From the NCBI RefSeq assembly GCF_016899935.1, contig NZ_JACJJK010000003.1, positions 124,001-188,000 on the forward strand: a stretch of 64,000 nt of DNA, read 5' to 3'. Below, in pieces: positions 53,330 to 61,642 of the stretch. The notes beneath the pieces were generated by a model that saw only the letters and a list, made by a program, of their open reading frames with translations, was not told the DNA's origin and did not search any database. Each line of letters begins with the position of its first letter. The first letter of the stretch is position 1. Source of the stretch: Olsenella uli (GTDB lineage Bacteria > Actinomycetota > Coriobacteriia > Coriobacteriales > Atopobiaceae). A program made the position numbers and the translations under genes.

Positions 53330-54822
53330 GGGCGCTCTCCTTCGACCACGTGACGTTTACGTATGCGGGCGCCGACGCCCCCGTTCTTCTCGACGTCTGC
53401 CTGGAGGTGCCCGAGGGCGCGTTCGCGCTGCTCGTGGGTGCGACGGGCTCGGGCAAGTCGACGCTTTTGCGCCTCGCCAAGCCGGAGATCGCCCCGACCG
53501 GCGCGCTCGACGGGACGGTGCGCGCCTTCGGCGAGGACGTGCGCGCCCTTGACGCCGTGGCCTCCGCGCAGGCCATAGGCTACGTCTTTCAGAGCCCGGG
53601 CGCGCAGATGGTCTGCGACACGGTCTGGCACGAGATGGCTTTCGGCCTGGAGAACCTCGGCGTGCCGGAGGCGGAGATGCGCCGCCGCGTGGCCGAGACC
53701 GCCACCTACCTGGGCATGGGGCCGTGGTTCCGCGACCGCGTGGCCGAGCTCTCCGGCGGGCGGCGGCAGGTGCTCGCGCTGGCGTCCGTGCTGGCCATGC
53801 GCCCGCGCGCGCTCCTGCTGGACGAGCCCACGAGCATGCTCGACCCGGTCACCGAGCAGGCGTTTCTCGCGCTGCTCTTCCGCGCCAACCGCGAGCTGGG
53901 CATGACCGTGGTGGTGGCCACGCACGCGCCGGGCCCCATGCTCGACTACGCCACCTGCGCCTTTGCGCTGGAGGACGGCCGCGTGCGCCAGGTCGAGCTC
54001 GAGGAGCTGCGCCCTCTCGGGGACGATCTCCTGCCGTCCAGTCCCCTCCCGACTACGACGGGCGAGGCCCAGGCGCTCTCGCTGGACGACGTGTGGTTCC
54101 GCTACGACCGCGACGCGGACTGGGTGCTGCGCGGCTGCGACCTTACGGTGAGCGCCGGAGAGGTCCGTGCGCTCCTCGGTGCCAACGGCTGTGGTAAGTC
54201 GACGCTTTTGCAGGTGGCGGCCGGCGTGCTGCGTCCCCGGCGCGGCCGGGCGAGAAACGCGTGCGCCGACGACCAGGCCCTGCTGCCGCAGGATCCGCGC
54301 GCGGTGCTCGCGTGCGAGACGGTCCGCGACGAGCTCATGGAGTTGTCCGCATCATCGGGCCGCTACGGAGCGGCAGAGGTGGACGCCGCGCTCGAGCGCC
54401 TGGGTCTCGCCGGCTGCCCGGACCGACATCCCTATGACCTCTCCGGCGGCCAGCAGCAGCTGTTGGCGCTCGAGAAGCTTCTGCTCGTGCGTCCGCGCCT
54501 GCTGCTGCTCGACGAGCCGACCAAGGGGCTCGACCGGGCGGCCCGCGTCGCGGTGGCCGAGCGCGTCCGCACGGCGTCGAGCGACGGCGCCACGGTCCTT
54601 CTCGCCACCCATGACGCCGCCTTTGTGCGGGCGGTCGCCGACACGGCATCCCTCGTCTTCGACGGCGAGGTCACGGCAACCGAGCCTGCGGGCGAGTTCC
54701 TCGCCGGCTCGTGGCTCTACTCAAACAGCAGGAACGGCTCCTGGTCGGAGAGCTCGTCCTCGTCGAGCTCCTCGAGGTCGTCCACGTGCTCGTGCTCGTC
54801 GTCCTCGTCGCCCCAGGCGTAG
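53326..54822 (+). CDS. ECF transporter ATPase, two ABC domains fused (A-A')
   Basis: Start at ATG 53326 overlapping the T-component stop; the long frame upstream is a shadow. 498 aa. First ABC: GATGSGKST, FQSPGAQMVCDTVWHEMAFGLEN (ECF-type Q-loop), LSGGRRQVLALASVL, LLLDEPTSMLDP. Second: GANGCGKST, LSGGQQQLLALEKLL, LLLLDEPTKGLDR. The last 34 residues (YSNSRNGSWSESSSSSSSS...) are serine-rich and antisense to the opposite gene; the expected family end is near WLY, so the native stop may have been lost. Confidence 0.82.
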   Translation: MRALSFDHVTFTYAGADAPVLLDVCLEVPEGAFALLVGATGSGKSTLLRLAKPEIAPTGALDGTVRAFGEDVRALDAVASAQAIGYVFQSPGAQMVCDTVWHEMAFGLENLGVPEAEMRRRVAETATYLGMGPWFRDRVAELSGGRRQVLALASVLAMRPRALLLDEPTSMLDPVTEQAFLALLFRANRELGMTVVVATHAPGPMLDYATCAFALEDGRVRQVELEELRPLGDDLLPSSPLPTTTGEAQALSLDDVWFRYDRDADWVLRGCDLTVSAGEVRALLGANGCGKSTLLQVAAGVLRPRRGRARNACADDQALLPQDPRAVLACETVRDELMELSASSGRYGAAEVDAALERLGLAGCPDRHPYDLSGGQQQLLALEKLLLVRPRLLLLDEPTKGLDRAARVAVAERVRTASSDGATVLLATHDAAFVRAVADTASLVFDGEVTATEPAGEFLAGSWLYSNSRNGSWSESSSSSSSSRSSTCSCSSSSSPQA

Positions 54823-55142
54823 GCGTTCGCGACGTCGTCGTCATCGTCCACCGTGGGAAGCGCGCTCGTGATCGAGCAGAGGCCGTCCATGGCGGGGACG
54901 ATCTTCTGCCACTGGCAGATGACGGGGTCGGAGGGGGCGGCCTCGAGCTCGGTGAGCGAGTCAAGATAGATCTCGTGCGCGCCGTCGAGCAGGTCGGAGG
55001 ACTTGCGGACCTCGTGGAGGTGGGCCGCGAACTTCTCCATCGCCTCGTCGGCGTTCGACGCCTCAACGACGATGGGCATGAGGCAGTAGTTGTCCTTGCT
55101 GTCGGTGTCGTCGTTGTAGCTGAAGTTGCCGATGTAGAGCAT
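54717..55142 (-). CDS. Acidic hypothetical protein, 141 aa
   Basis: Start at ATG 55142 after GAGGAGGC. The N-terminal half (MLYIGNFSYNDDTDSKDNYCLMPIVVEASNADEAMEKFAAHLHEVR) looks like a small alpha/beta domain; the C-terminus is very acidic (DDDDD, GDEDDEHEHVDDLEELDEDE). The AEEA-like pattern ASNADEAMEKF suggests a ferredoxin-like fold, not assigned. Its last 106 bp overlap the fused ATPase gene tail to tail, while its 5' end faces the S-component gene. Confidence 0.65.
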   Translation of the reverse strand: MLYIGNFSYNDDTDSKDNYCLMPIVVEASNADEAMEKFAAHLHEVRKSSDLLDGAHEIYLDSLTELEAAPSDPVICQWQKIVPAMDGLCSITSALPTVDDDDDVANAYAWGDEDDEHEHVDDLEELDEDELSDQEPFLLFE

Positions 55143-55182
55143 GGTGCCTCCTCGGTCGCGGGCCTATGGCAAACTGGTACCC

Positions 55183-55887
55183 ATGATGGGGGAGAGACAA
55201 ACACCGTGGGCACGGGCGCTCGCCGCGCTGGAGGTTCCGGCCCTGCTGGCGGTACCCGCGGCGATGGTCGCGCTGGCGCTCGCGGGCGTGCGCGCCAGCG
55301 CGGGGCTCACACTCGCGGTGGCGCTCCTCGCGCTGGGCCTGCTCCTTGCGAGCTACGAGGCGTCGCGACCGGCGCTACGCCAGCTCATGCCCACGGCGGT
55401 GCTCGCGGCGGTGGCCGCGGCGGGCCGCGTGCTCTTTGCCCCGCTGCCGGACGTCAAGCCGGTCTCGGCGGTCGCCATCCTCGCGGGGGCGGCGCTCGGG
55501 CGGCGCAGCGGATTTGTGGTGGGGGCCATGGCGGCGCTCGCGTCCAACGTCTTCTTTGGGCAGGGACCGTGGACGCCCTGGCAGATGTATGCGTGGGGTC
55601 TCGTGGGCTACGTCGGCGGCGCGCTGGGCGAGCGAGGCCTGCTGGAGCATGCGCCCGTGCTCTACGGCTGGGGCTTCCTTTCCGGGCCCGTCTACGGCCT
55701 CATCCTGAACGGCTATCATGTCCTTGGTTACGTGCAACCGCTCACTTGGGAGTCAGCGCTGGTCGCGTGCGCGGCCTCGCTGCCGCTCGACGTGATGCAC
55801 GGCCTCGCCACGGTGGCGTTCCTCGTGGCGATCTGGGTTCCGTGGGGCCGCGCTATCCGCCGCGCGGTGGTCAAGTACGGGCTCTGA
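55183..55887 (+). CDS. ECF transporter S component
   Basis: Start at ATG 55183 (or 55186), poor ribosome-binding site; an ATG at 55141 would overlap the opposite start. 234 aa, six helices. KPVSAVAILAGAALGRRSGFVVGAMAALASNVFFGQGPWTPWQMYAWGLVGYVGG is typical of S components, which bind the vitamin in the membrane. With DUF4430, T and A-A' proteins it forms one import system. A corrinoid is the most likely ligand given DUF4430, by inference. Confidence 0.75.
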   Translation: MMGERQTPWARALAALEVPALLAVPAAMVALALAGVRASAGLTLAVALLALGLLLASYEASRPALRQLMPTAVLAAVAAAGRVLFAPLPDVKPVSAVAILAGAALGRRSGFVVGAMAALASNVFFGQGPWTPWQMYAWGLVGYVGGALGERGLLEHAPVLYGWGFLSGPVYGLILNGYHVLGYVQPLTWESALVACAASLPLDVMHGLATVAFLVAIWVPWGRAIRRAVVKYGL

Positions 55888-55900
55888 GTCGCCGTCTGTC

Positions 55901-56129
55901 TGCAAAACGGGCGCTCGTGTGATAAAAACCGCGCTCAGGATGCAAAACGGGCTCTCGTGTGATGCGTTTTTGCTCCTCTGGGATGCATGCAACTTTCCTG
56001 CGCGCGCATCGTCGCAGGTAGCGAAATCAAACCTCAAATCGAAAACAAATTCGGGGCCAGAAATTCATCACACGAAGACACGTTTTGCTTTGCACCGGGC
56101 AAATTCATCACACGAACGGCCATTTTGCA
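55901..56129. mobile_element. Element with doubled inverted ends (TGCAAAACGGGC)
   Basis: TGCAAAACGGGCGCTCGTGT (55901) and TGCAAAACGGGCTCTCGTGT (55941) are direct repeats, each ending in GAT; ATCACACGAAGACACGTTTT (56067) and ATCACACGAACGGCCATTTT (56107) are inverted copies. The spacing of 40 bp is the same on both sides, so the whole forms a nested, symmetric structure of 229 bp with an AT-rich centre. No coding sequence. It lies in the gap before yebC. Confidence 0.6.
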
Positions 56130-56247
56130 TTCAAGGGGACCGTTTCCGCGAGCGACGGGACACATCCAGAACGCTGCCCTTTACATTTGCGCCGCTCTTC
56201 GCTATCGTAGGCACGTTTCATGCCATGGATTGACGAAGGGGATGTGC

Positions 56248-57048
56248 ATGTCCGGACACTCTAAGTGGGCAACCACCAAGCACAAGAAGGCCGCTATCGA
56301 CGCCAAGCGCTCGTCGCTGTTCTCCAAGCTCTCCCGCAACATCACCGTTGCGGCCAAGCTCGGCGGCGACCCCAACCCGGACAACAACGCGACGCTCGCC
56401 GCCGCCGTGGCCCGCGCGCGCATGGTCTCCATGCCCAACGCCAAGATCAAGGCCGCCATCGACAAGGCCTTCGGCTCCGGCGCCGACGCCGCCAACTACG
56501 CCGAGATCACCTACGAGGGCTACGGCCCCGCCGGCGTGGCCGTCTACGTGGACTGCCTGACCGACAACAAGAACCGCACCGCCGCCGACGTGCGCTCCGC
56601 CTTCTCTCACTCCGGCGGCTCGCTCGGCACCTCCGGCTCCGTCGCGTTCCAGTTCGAGCGCAAGGGCTCCATCGCCGTCGAGAAGGTCATCAAGTCCGAC
56701 GACAAGAAGGTCGCCGACAAGGAGAACGCCGTCGACGAGGACGAGTTCATGATGGCCGTGGCCGAGGCCGGCGGCGAGGACTACGAGGACGCCGGCGAGC
56801 AGTGGATCGTCTGGACCGCCTACGACAAGATGCAGGACGTCCAGAAGGGCCTCGAGGCCCAGGGCATCGAGGTCAAGGGCTCCGAGCTCACGATGGTCCC
56901 CACCACCCCGACCGACGTCTCCGTGGCCGACGCCAAGAAGGTCCAGCGCCTCGTCGACCGCCTCGACGAGCTGGAGGACGTCCAGAACGTCTACCACACC
57001 ATGAACATCACCGACGAGATCGCCGAGGCCCTCGAGGCCGACGAGTAA
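56248..57048 (+). CDS. yebC: YebC/PmpR-family (TACO1-like) protein
   Basis: Start at ATG 56248 (MSGHSKWATTKHKKAAIDAKRSSLFSKLSRNITVAAK), after GAAGGGG; frames upstream cross the repeat element. 266 aa. The N-terminus, PNPDNNATLAAAVARARMVSMPNAKIKAAI, and EITYEGYGPAGVAVYVDCLTDNKNRT are family hallmarks. A charged insert KSDDKKVADKENAVDED (about 150-167) makes it somewhat longer than the E. coli protein (246 aa). YebC proteins act in translation (polyproline stalling relief) or transcription. Confidence 0.9.
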   Translation: MSGHSKWATTKHKKAAIDAKRSSLFSKLSRNITVAAKLGGDPNPDNNATLAAAVARARMVSMPNAKIKAAIDKAFGSGADAANYAEITYEGYGPAGVAVYVDCLTDNKNRTAADVRSAFSHSGGSLGTSGSVAFQFERKGSIAVEKVIKSDDKKVADKENAVDEDEFMMAVAEAGGEDYEDAGEQWIVWTAYDKMQDVQKGLEAQGIEVKGSELTMVPTTPTDVSVADAKKVQRLVDRLDELEDVQNVYHTMNITDEIAEALEADE

Positions 57049-57074
57049 GAGGCGCTCGTCTCATACGCACCTGG

Positions 57075-57146
57075 GGCCGCCCGGCCCTTCCCGCCTGCTC
57101 ACTGAGCTTTGCTCAGAAGTCGCTGGGCGAGAAGGGTCGGGCGGCC
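57075..57146 (+). terminator. Large stem-loop after yebC
   Basis: GGCCGCCCGGCCCTTC (57075-57090) pairs with GAAGGGTCGGGCGGCC (57131-57146), one G-T pair; a smaller hairpin CTGAGC/GCTCAG lies in the loop. No T run, but it is right after the yebC stop. The loop contains GGCGAGAAGGG, a variant of the dispersed motif. Confidence 0.55.
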
Positions 57147-57221
57147 TGCGTACGTGCCGAAGGTCGCCAGCCGAGGGTTGGGGCTGCGGGCTGCGGGGTT
57201 CTCCGGATGTCTGGCTGGTGA

Positions 57222-57337
57222 GTGTACGAAAAGATTGATGTGATGGGTATTTTTTGCCCTCGGAGCACGCCTCTCGGCCACGTTTGCCCAGTTGGCTGAT
57301 GCCACGAGTTGGGTGTCATATAAATCGTTTCGTACAC
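57222..57337. mobile_element. Miniature inverted-repeat element (GTGTACGAAA ends)
   Basis: GTGTACGAAAAGATT (57222-57236) is mirrored with one mismatch by AATCGTTTCGTACAC (57323-57337). ~86-bp interior without coding sequence. The stretch from 57338 to 57534 shows only an AT-richer part (57480-57510) likely holding the formamidase promoter. Confidence 0.5.
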
Positions 57338-57534
57338 TTGGCACGGGGGCGGGGCATGGCTCGCGAGAAGACCCCCGTGCGGCGAGAGGGGCGCGGCCCG
57401 AGTCACATTCCGGAAATGTCCCCGTCCGCCGTCGAAACACTGCCGTCTCCCGGATGCAACCACTACATGTGGTGTCTGTAACAATACTCACATACCATAA
57501 ATCGTGTTCTGAACCCAACGGAGAGGAGCGCGAC

Positions 57535-58542
57535 ATGGGCAGCATCGGTAGCATGGGCAAGCCGAGGATGGGCTTTCTGGTGGCGGCGATTCAGTTCCCC
57601 GCGCCGGTCGTGAACAGCCGCGCGGACATCGACCGCCAGGTCGAGAGCATCGTGCGCACGCTCAAGGCCACCAAGGCCGGCTATCCCGGCGTCGAGCTGA
57701 TCGTCTTCCCCGAGTACAGCACGCAGGGGCTCAACACTGCCAAGTGGCTCACGGACGAGTTCCTCTGCGACATCCCCGGCCCCGAGACCGAGGCATTCTC
57801 GCGCGCGTGCCAGGAGGCGGGCGTCTACGGCGTCTTCTCCATCATGGAGCGCAACCCCGACCCCGAGAAGAACCCCTACAACACCGCGATCATCATCGAC
57901 CCCGCCGGCGACATCGTCCTCAAGTACCGAAAGCTCTTCCCGTGGAACCCCATCGAGCCGTGGTACCCCGGCGACCTGGGCATGCCGGTCTGCGAGGGCC
58001 CCGGCGGCTCCAAGCTGGCCGTCTGCATCTGCCACGACGGCATGATTCCCGAGCTCGCGCGCGAGGCCGCCTACAAGGGCTGCAACGTCTACATCCGCAT
58101 CTCCGGCTACTCCACGCAGGTGAACGACCAGTGGATCCTCACCAACCGCTCCAACGCCTGGCAGAACCTCATGTACACGGTGTCGGTCAACCTGGCCGGC
58201 TACGACGGGACGTTCTATTACTTCGGCGAGGGCCAGGTGTGCAACTTCGACGGCACCACGCTCGTCCAGGGGCAGAGAAACCCGTGGGAGATCGTCACGG
58301 CGGAGATCTACCCGCAGCTCGCGGACAACGCGCGTCTCTCCTGGGGCCTGGAGAACAACATCTACAACCTCGGTCACCGCGGCTACGTGGCCGTGCCGGG
58401 CGGCGAGCCGGACGCCGGGCTCACCTACATCAAGGACCTCGCCGTCGGCCGCTATCACCTGCCGTGGGAGGACGAGATGGACATCAAGGACGGCTCGATC
58501 TACGGCTACCCCACCACGGGCGGCCGCTTCGGCAACGAGTAG
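57535..58542 (+). CDS. amiF: Formamidase
   Basis: Start at ATG 57535 after GAGAGGAG. 335 aa nitrilase-fold amidase that hydrolyses formamide to formate and ammonia (EC 3.5.1.49). The catalytic triad is at the same numbers as in H. pylori AmiF: E60 (VFPEYS), K133 (LKYRKLFPW), C166 (CICHDGM). Very long blocks such as [20 protein letters not shown] match AmiF and differ from the related aliphatic amidase AmiE. It may supply nitrogen or buffer acid. It stands alone, between a strong terminator and repeats. Confidence 0.92.
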   Translation: MGSIGSMGKPRMGFLVAAIQFPAPVVNSRADIDRQVESIVRTLKATKAGYPGVELIVFPEYSTQGLNTAKWLTDEFLCDIPGPETEAFSRACQEAGVYGVFSIMERNPDPEKNPYNTAIIIDPAGDIVLKYRKLFPWNPIEPWYPGDLGMPVCEGPGGSKLAVCICHDGMIPELAREAAYKGCNVYIRISGYSTQVNDQWILTNRSNAWQNLMYTVSVNLAGYDGTFYYFGEGQVCNFDGTTLVQGQRNPWEIVTAEIYPQLADNARLSWGLENNIYNLGHRGYVAVPGGEPDAGLTYIKDLAVGRYHLPWEDEMDIKDGSIYGYPTTGGRFGNE

Positions 58543-58557
58543 GCCTTCGAAGACAGG

Positions 58558-58631
58558 GGAGGGCAAGGTCCGCCGCGAGTTCCTGCCGCGTCCTTTGCGG
58601 CAAGCCGTCCGAGCGCCGGACCTTGCCCTCC
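58558..58631. terminator. Convergent terminator, 15-bp perfect stem
   Basis: GGAGGGCAAGGTCCG (58558-58572) and CGGACCTTGCCCTCC (58617-58631), flanked by AGGCC and GGCCT. It lies between amiF and the convergent 85-aa gene and can act on both transcripts. The 44-nt loop has its own small hairpin (TGCCGC/GCGGCA). Confidence 0.7.
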
Positions 58632-58645
58632 TGGCCTCGGGAGGC

Positions 58646-58903
58646 CTACTCCACGGTGCCGTAGACGGTGCCCCAGCCGCGCGCCACGAGGCAGGAGTTG
58701 AGCTGGTCGCAGAGGCGCTGGCGCGTGTAGGCGCGCGGCGGCAGCGCGCCCACGACCTCGAGCAGGTCCGCACAGAGGTCCAGCACCTCCGCCCGCATCT
58801 CCACGTCGAGCCGGCTCACGGTGGTGGCGGCGGAGATCCCCAGCGGGAACACGGAGTCAACCAGCCGCTGGAGCTCGCCAAAGTCCTCCGAGCGCACGTC
58901 CAT
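58646..58903 (-). CDS. Small hypothetical protein, 85 aa
   Basis: Start at ATG 58903 with GGGAGG upstream; the very long frame continuing to 61492 is a high-GC shadow of three + strand genes. The product (MDVRSEDFGELQRLVDSVFP ... DLCADLLEVVGALPPRAYTRQRLCDQLNSCLVARGWG) is helical, cytoplasmic, with no known family. It is divergent from the aminotransferase gene. Confidence 0.6.
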   Translation of the reverse strand: MDVRSEDFGELQRLVDSVFPLGISAATTVSRLDVEMRAEVLDLCADLLEVVGALPPRAYTRQRLCDQLNSCLVARGWGTVYGTVE

Positions 58904-58973
58904 CTCGCCACCGCCTCCCTGTAAGCGTTCCTTTTCGTGTGGAACATGGTAGCAGCATCGCGCGCGTTTGCCT

Positions 58974-58979
58974 CTATAC
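58974..58979 (+). promoter_or_regulatory. -10 box of the aminotransferase promoter
   Basis: TATACT 30 bp before the start codon, in an AT-richer pocket of the divergent region. The -35 is not clear. An in-phase TTCCTTTTCGTGTGGAA palindrome-like stretch lies upstream (58930-58944). Confidence 0.4.
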
Positions 58980-59008
58980 TCAGACGGGACCAACCAAGAG
59001 GAGGACTC

Positions 59009-60298
59009 ATGGCAAACGCCTACCAGAACATGACCGACGCCGCCCTCGACGCCGCCATCGCCCAGCTCGAGGCCCAGGCGGACGACCTGCGCGCCCTCAA
59101 CCTCAAGCTCGACATGGCCCGCGGCAAGCCGAGCCCGGAGCAGACCGCGCTCTCCAAGCCCATGCTCGACCTGCTCACCGCAGAGACCGACCTCTCCGAC
59201 CAGGGCGTCGACGCCGACAACTACGGCGCCCCCGACGGCCTGCCCTCCGCGCGCGCCCTCGCGGCGGAGCTGCTCGGCGTGGACGCGGCCAACGTCTCCG
59301 TCATCGGCTCCTCGAGCCTCAACCTCATGTACGACTGCGTGGAGCACGGCTACGTCCACGGCATCGACGGCAACGACCCCTGGTGCAAGCAGGGCGTCGT
59401 CAGGTTCCTCTGCCCCGCGCCCGGCTACGACCGCCACTTCACGGTCACGGAGAGCTTCGGCATCCAGAACGTGCCCGTCCCCATGCGCGAGGACGGTCCG
59501 GACATGGACGTGGTCCGCGAGTACGTCGAGAAGGACGCCACGGTCAAGGGCATCTGGTGCGTGCCCAAGTACGCCAACCCCACCGGCGTCACCTACTCCG
59601 ACGACGTGGTGCGTGCCTTCGCCGCGCTCAAGCCCGCCGCGCCCGACTTCCGCATCTTCTGGGACAACGCCTACGCCGTCCATACCTTCGACGGCGAGGG
59701 CGACCAGCTCATGAACATCTTCGACGCCCTCGCCGAGCAGGGCGGCGAGAAGAACCTCGTCTACGAGTTCGCCTCCACGGCCAAGGTGACCTTCCCCAGC
59801 TCCGGCATGGCGTGGGTGACGGCCTCCCCGGCCGACATGGCGGAGCTGCGTCGCGCCTTCTCGGCCATGCGCGTCTCCCCGGAGAAGATCTCCCAGCTCG
59901 CGCACGTGCGCTTCCTCAAGGACGCGGCCGGCGTCGCCGAGCACATGAGGAAGCACGCCGCGCTCGTGGCGCCGCGCTTCGCCCTCGTGGAGGAGAAGCT
60001 CACGGCCGGCCTCGGCGAGCTGGGCGTCGCCACGTGGACCCACCCCAAGGGCGGCTACTTCGTCTCCTTCGAGGGCCCCAAGGGTTCGGCCAAGGCAATC
60101 GTCGAGCTCGCCCGCGAGCTGGGCGTCACCCTCACGCCGGCCGGCGCGCCCTGGCCCTACGGCCGCGACCCCGAGGACACCAACATCCGCATCGCGCCCA
60201 CCTATCCCTCGCTCGAGGAGCTCGGCCAGGCGCTCGACGTCTTCGTCGTGGCGGTCAAGCTCGTCGCCGCGCGCCTCGCGCGCTCCGAGCGCGCCTAG
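59009..60298 (+). CDS. Aspartate aminotransferase-type PLP enzyme
   Basis: Start at ATG 59009 after AAGAGGAGG. 429 aa. LDMARGKPSPEQTALSKPMLDLL at the N-terminus places it in the actinobacterial aspartate aminotransferase group (PF12897 type). PLP lysine K259 (ASTAKVTFPSSGMAW), substrate-binding CVPKYANPTGVTYS, and RIAPTYPSLEEL with the carboxylate-binding arginine. Transfers the amino group between aspartate and 2-oxoglutarate. Single gene with its own promoter. Confidence 0.87.
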   Translation: MANAYQNMTDAALDAAIAQLEAQADDLRALNLKLDMARGKPSPEQTALSKPMLDLLTAETDLSDQGVDADNYGAPDGLPSARALAAELLGVDAANVSVIGSSSLNLMYDCVEHGYVHGIDGNDPWCKQGVVRFLCPAPGYDRHFTVTESFGIQNVPVPMREDGPDMDVVREYVEKDATVKGIWCVPKYANPTGVTYSDDVVRAFAALKPAAPDFRIFWDNAYAVHTFDGEGDQLMNIFDALAEQGGEKNLVYEFASTAKVTFPSSGMAWVTASPADMAELRRAFSAMRVSPEKISQLAHVRFLKDAAGVAEHMRKHAALVAPRFALVEEKLTAGLGELGVATWTHPKGGYFVSFEGPKGSAKAIVELARELGVTLTPAGAPWPYGRDPEDTNIRIAPTYPSLEELGQALDVFVVAVKLVAARLARSERA

Positions 60299-60433
60299 CG
60301 GGCTGCGGTCCCTCTGGGGAACTTCTGTTATTATCGCCGCGGCGCGGTCCTGCCCGGGCTCGGGCGCCGCGCCGTGGCATACTCTTAGATTTTGTGGACA
60401 AAGACGCCGTGTCGGGGCGGGGGATGCTGACAG

Positions 60434-61261
60434 ATGGCACAGACCAAGAAGAAGGGCCAGAGTCCCAAGAAGAAGGGGCAGAAGGCGGACGAGAAGAACG
60501 TCAAGAACGTTAAGAAGACGCGCAAGCCCGGCGAGCTCTCGACGTTCCAGAAGGTCGTCATCGTCCTCTTTGTCGTCGTCTTCGCGCTCTCCACGCTCGC
60601 CGGCGCGCTCGCCTCGGTCTTCCAGAGCACCCAGAACCAGAGCATCGAGTACAACGTCGACTACGTCGACTCGCAGTACGCCGACTACGTGGCCGACCTC
60701 GAGTCCCAGCTCGAGGGCGACCCGGAGAACACCGAGACCCTGCTCGCGGCCGCACGGGCGTGCTCGAGCTGGGGCACCTCGGTCATGATGCTCGCCGCGA
60801 ACGACGACGAGGCGAGCCACGGCACGGAGCTCGTGCAGCGCGCGGTCGGCTACTATGACCGCTACCTCGCGCTCGACAACGCCTCCGACGCCCGCGCCGA
60901 GCGCGCGATGTGCGAGTACTACCTCGGGGACGCCGAGACGGCGACCTCTGACCTCGAGGCCGTCACGACCGACGACCCCGAGTACGCGCCCGCCTGGTAC
61001 GACCTCGGCTCGCTCTACGAGGCGCAGGGCCTGACCGACGACGCGCTCGCCGCCTACCAGAAGGCGGTCGAGCTCGACCCGGACGACGAGCAGGGCGTGG
61101 GGTCGAGCGCCCAGTCGCGCGTCGACGCGCTCACGGGCGCCGACGAGGAGGGCGAGGACGACGCGAGCTCCGATGGCGACACCGACGCCGACTCCGACGC
61201 CGGCTCCGACGACGCGGCCGGCACGAACGAGAACGACGACTCCTCGGAGACGGGCGAGTAG
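60434..61261 (+). CDS. Membrane-anchored TPR protein
   Basis: 275 aa: a lysine-rich cytoplasmic start (KKKGQSPKKKGQK), one membrane helix (about 40-62), then tetratricopeptide-like repeats (about 90-225: AWYDLGSLYEAQGLTDDALAAYQKAVELDPDD is a canonical TPR unit) and an acidic Asp/Ser tail. Probably a scaffold outside the membrane. First gene of a run with STAS, Tat and topoisomerase genes. The 135-bp gap upstream has GC-rich hairpins (GCGGTCCTGCCCGGGCTCGG region) but no clear promoter. Confidence 0.75.
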   Translation: MAQTKKKGQSPKKKGQKADEKNVKNVKKTRKPGELSTFQKVVIVLFVVVFALSTLAGALASVFQSTQNQSIEYNVDYVDSQYADYVADLESQLEGDPENTETLLAAARACSSWGTSVMMLAANDDEASHGTELVQRAVGYYDRYLALDNASDARAERAMCEYYLGDAETATSDLEAVTTDDPEYAPAWYDLGSLYEAQGLTDDALAAYQKAVELDPDDEQGVGSSAQSRVDALTGADEEGEDDASSDGDTDADSDAGSDDAAGTNENDDSSETGE

Positions 61262-61285
61262 CGCGTCTGCGAGAAAGGAGAGACC

Positions 61286-61603
61286 ATGAGCCTTGAGATC
61301 ACAGCGACCGCCGACGGGCAGAACCGTCGCCTGAGCGTCGCGGGGGAGGTCGACGTCTCCTGCGCCGACGAGCTCCGCGCCGCCATCGACGCCCAGATCG
61401 CCGAGGGCGTCCCGGGCGAGCTCGTCATCGACCTCGCCGAGGTGCCCTACATCGACTCGACGGGCATCGGCGTGCTCGTGGGCGCGGCGCACCGCGTCGC
61501 CGAGGCCGGCGGCACGCTCGCCGTGGCGCGCCCCCAGCGCAACGTGGAGCGCGTGCTGGGGCTGCTCGGCGTCCAGGCCGACCTCAACATCCGCGAGGCC
61601 TAG
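61286..61603 (+). CDS. STAS-domain anti-sigma factor antagonist
   Basis: 105 aa after GAAAGGAGAG. The STAS fold with EVPYIDSTGIGVLVGA places the phosphorylatable serine at S58. Proteins of this SpoIIAA/RsbV type bind an anti-sigma kinase when unphosphorylated. No kinase or sigma gene is adjacent, so the partner is elsewhere. Confidence 0.87.
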   Translation: MSLEITATADGQNRRLSVAGEVDVSCADELRAAIDAQIAEGVPGELVIDLAEVPYIDSTGIGVLVGAAHRVAEAGGTLAVARPQRNVERVLGLLGVQADLNIREA

Positions 61604-61642
61604 GGCCTGCGCCGCGTCTAGAGAATCGGGAGGATACCTTCG

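Noticed and set aside
58646-61492. 948-codon minus-strand frame
   Set aside because: Only its last 85 codons (from ATG 58903) have a ribosome-binding site; the rest is antisense to the aminotransferase, TPR and STAS genes.
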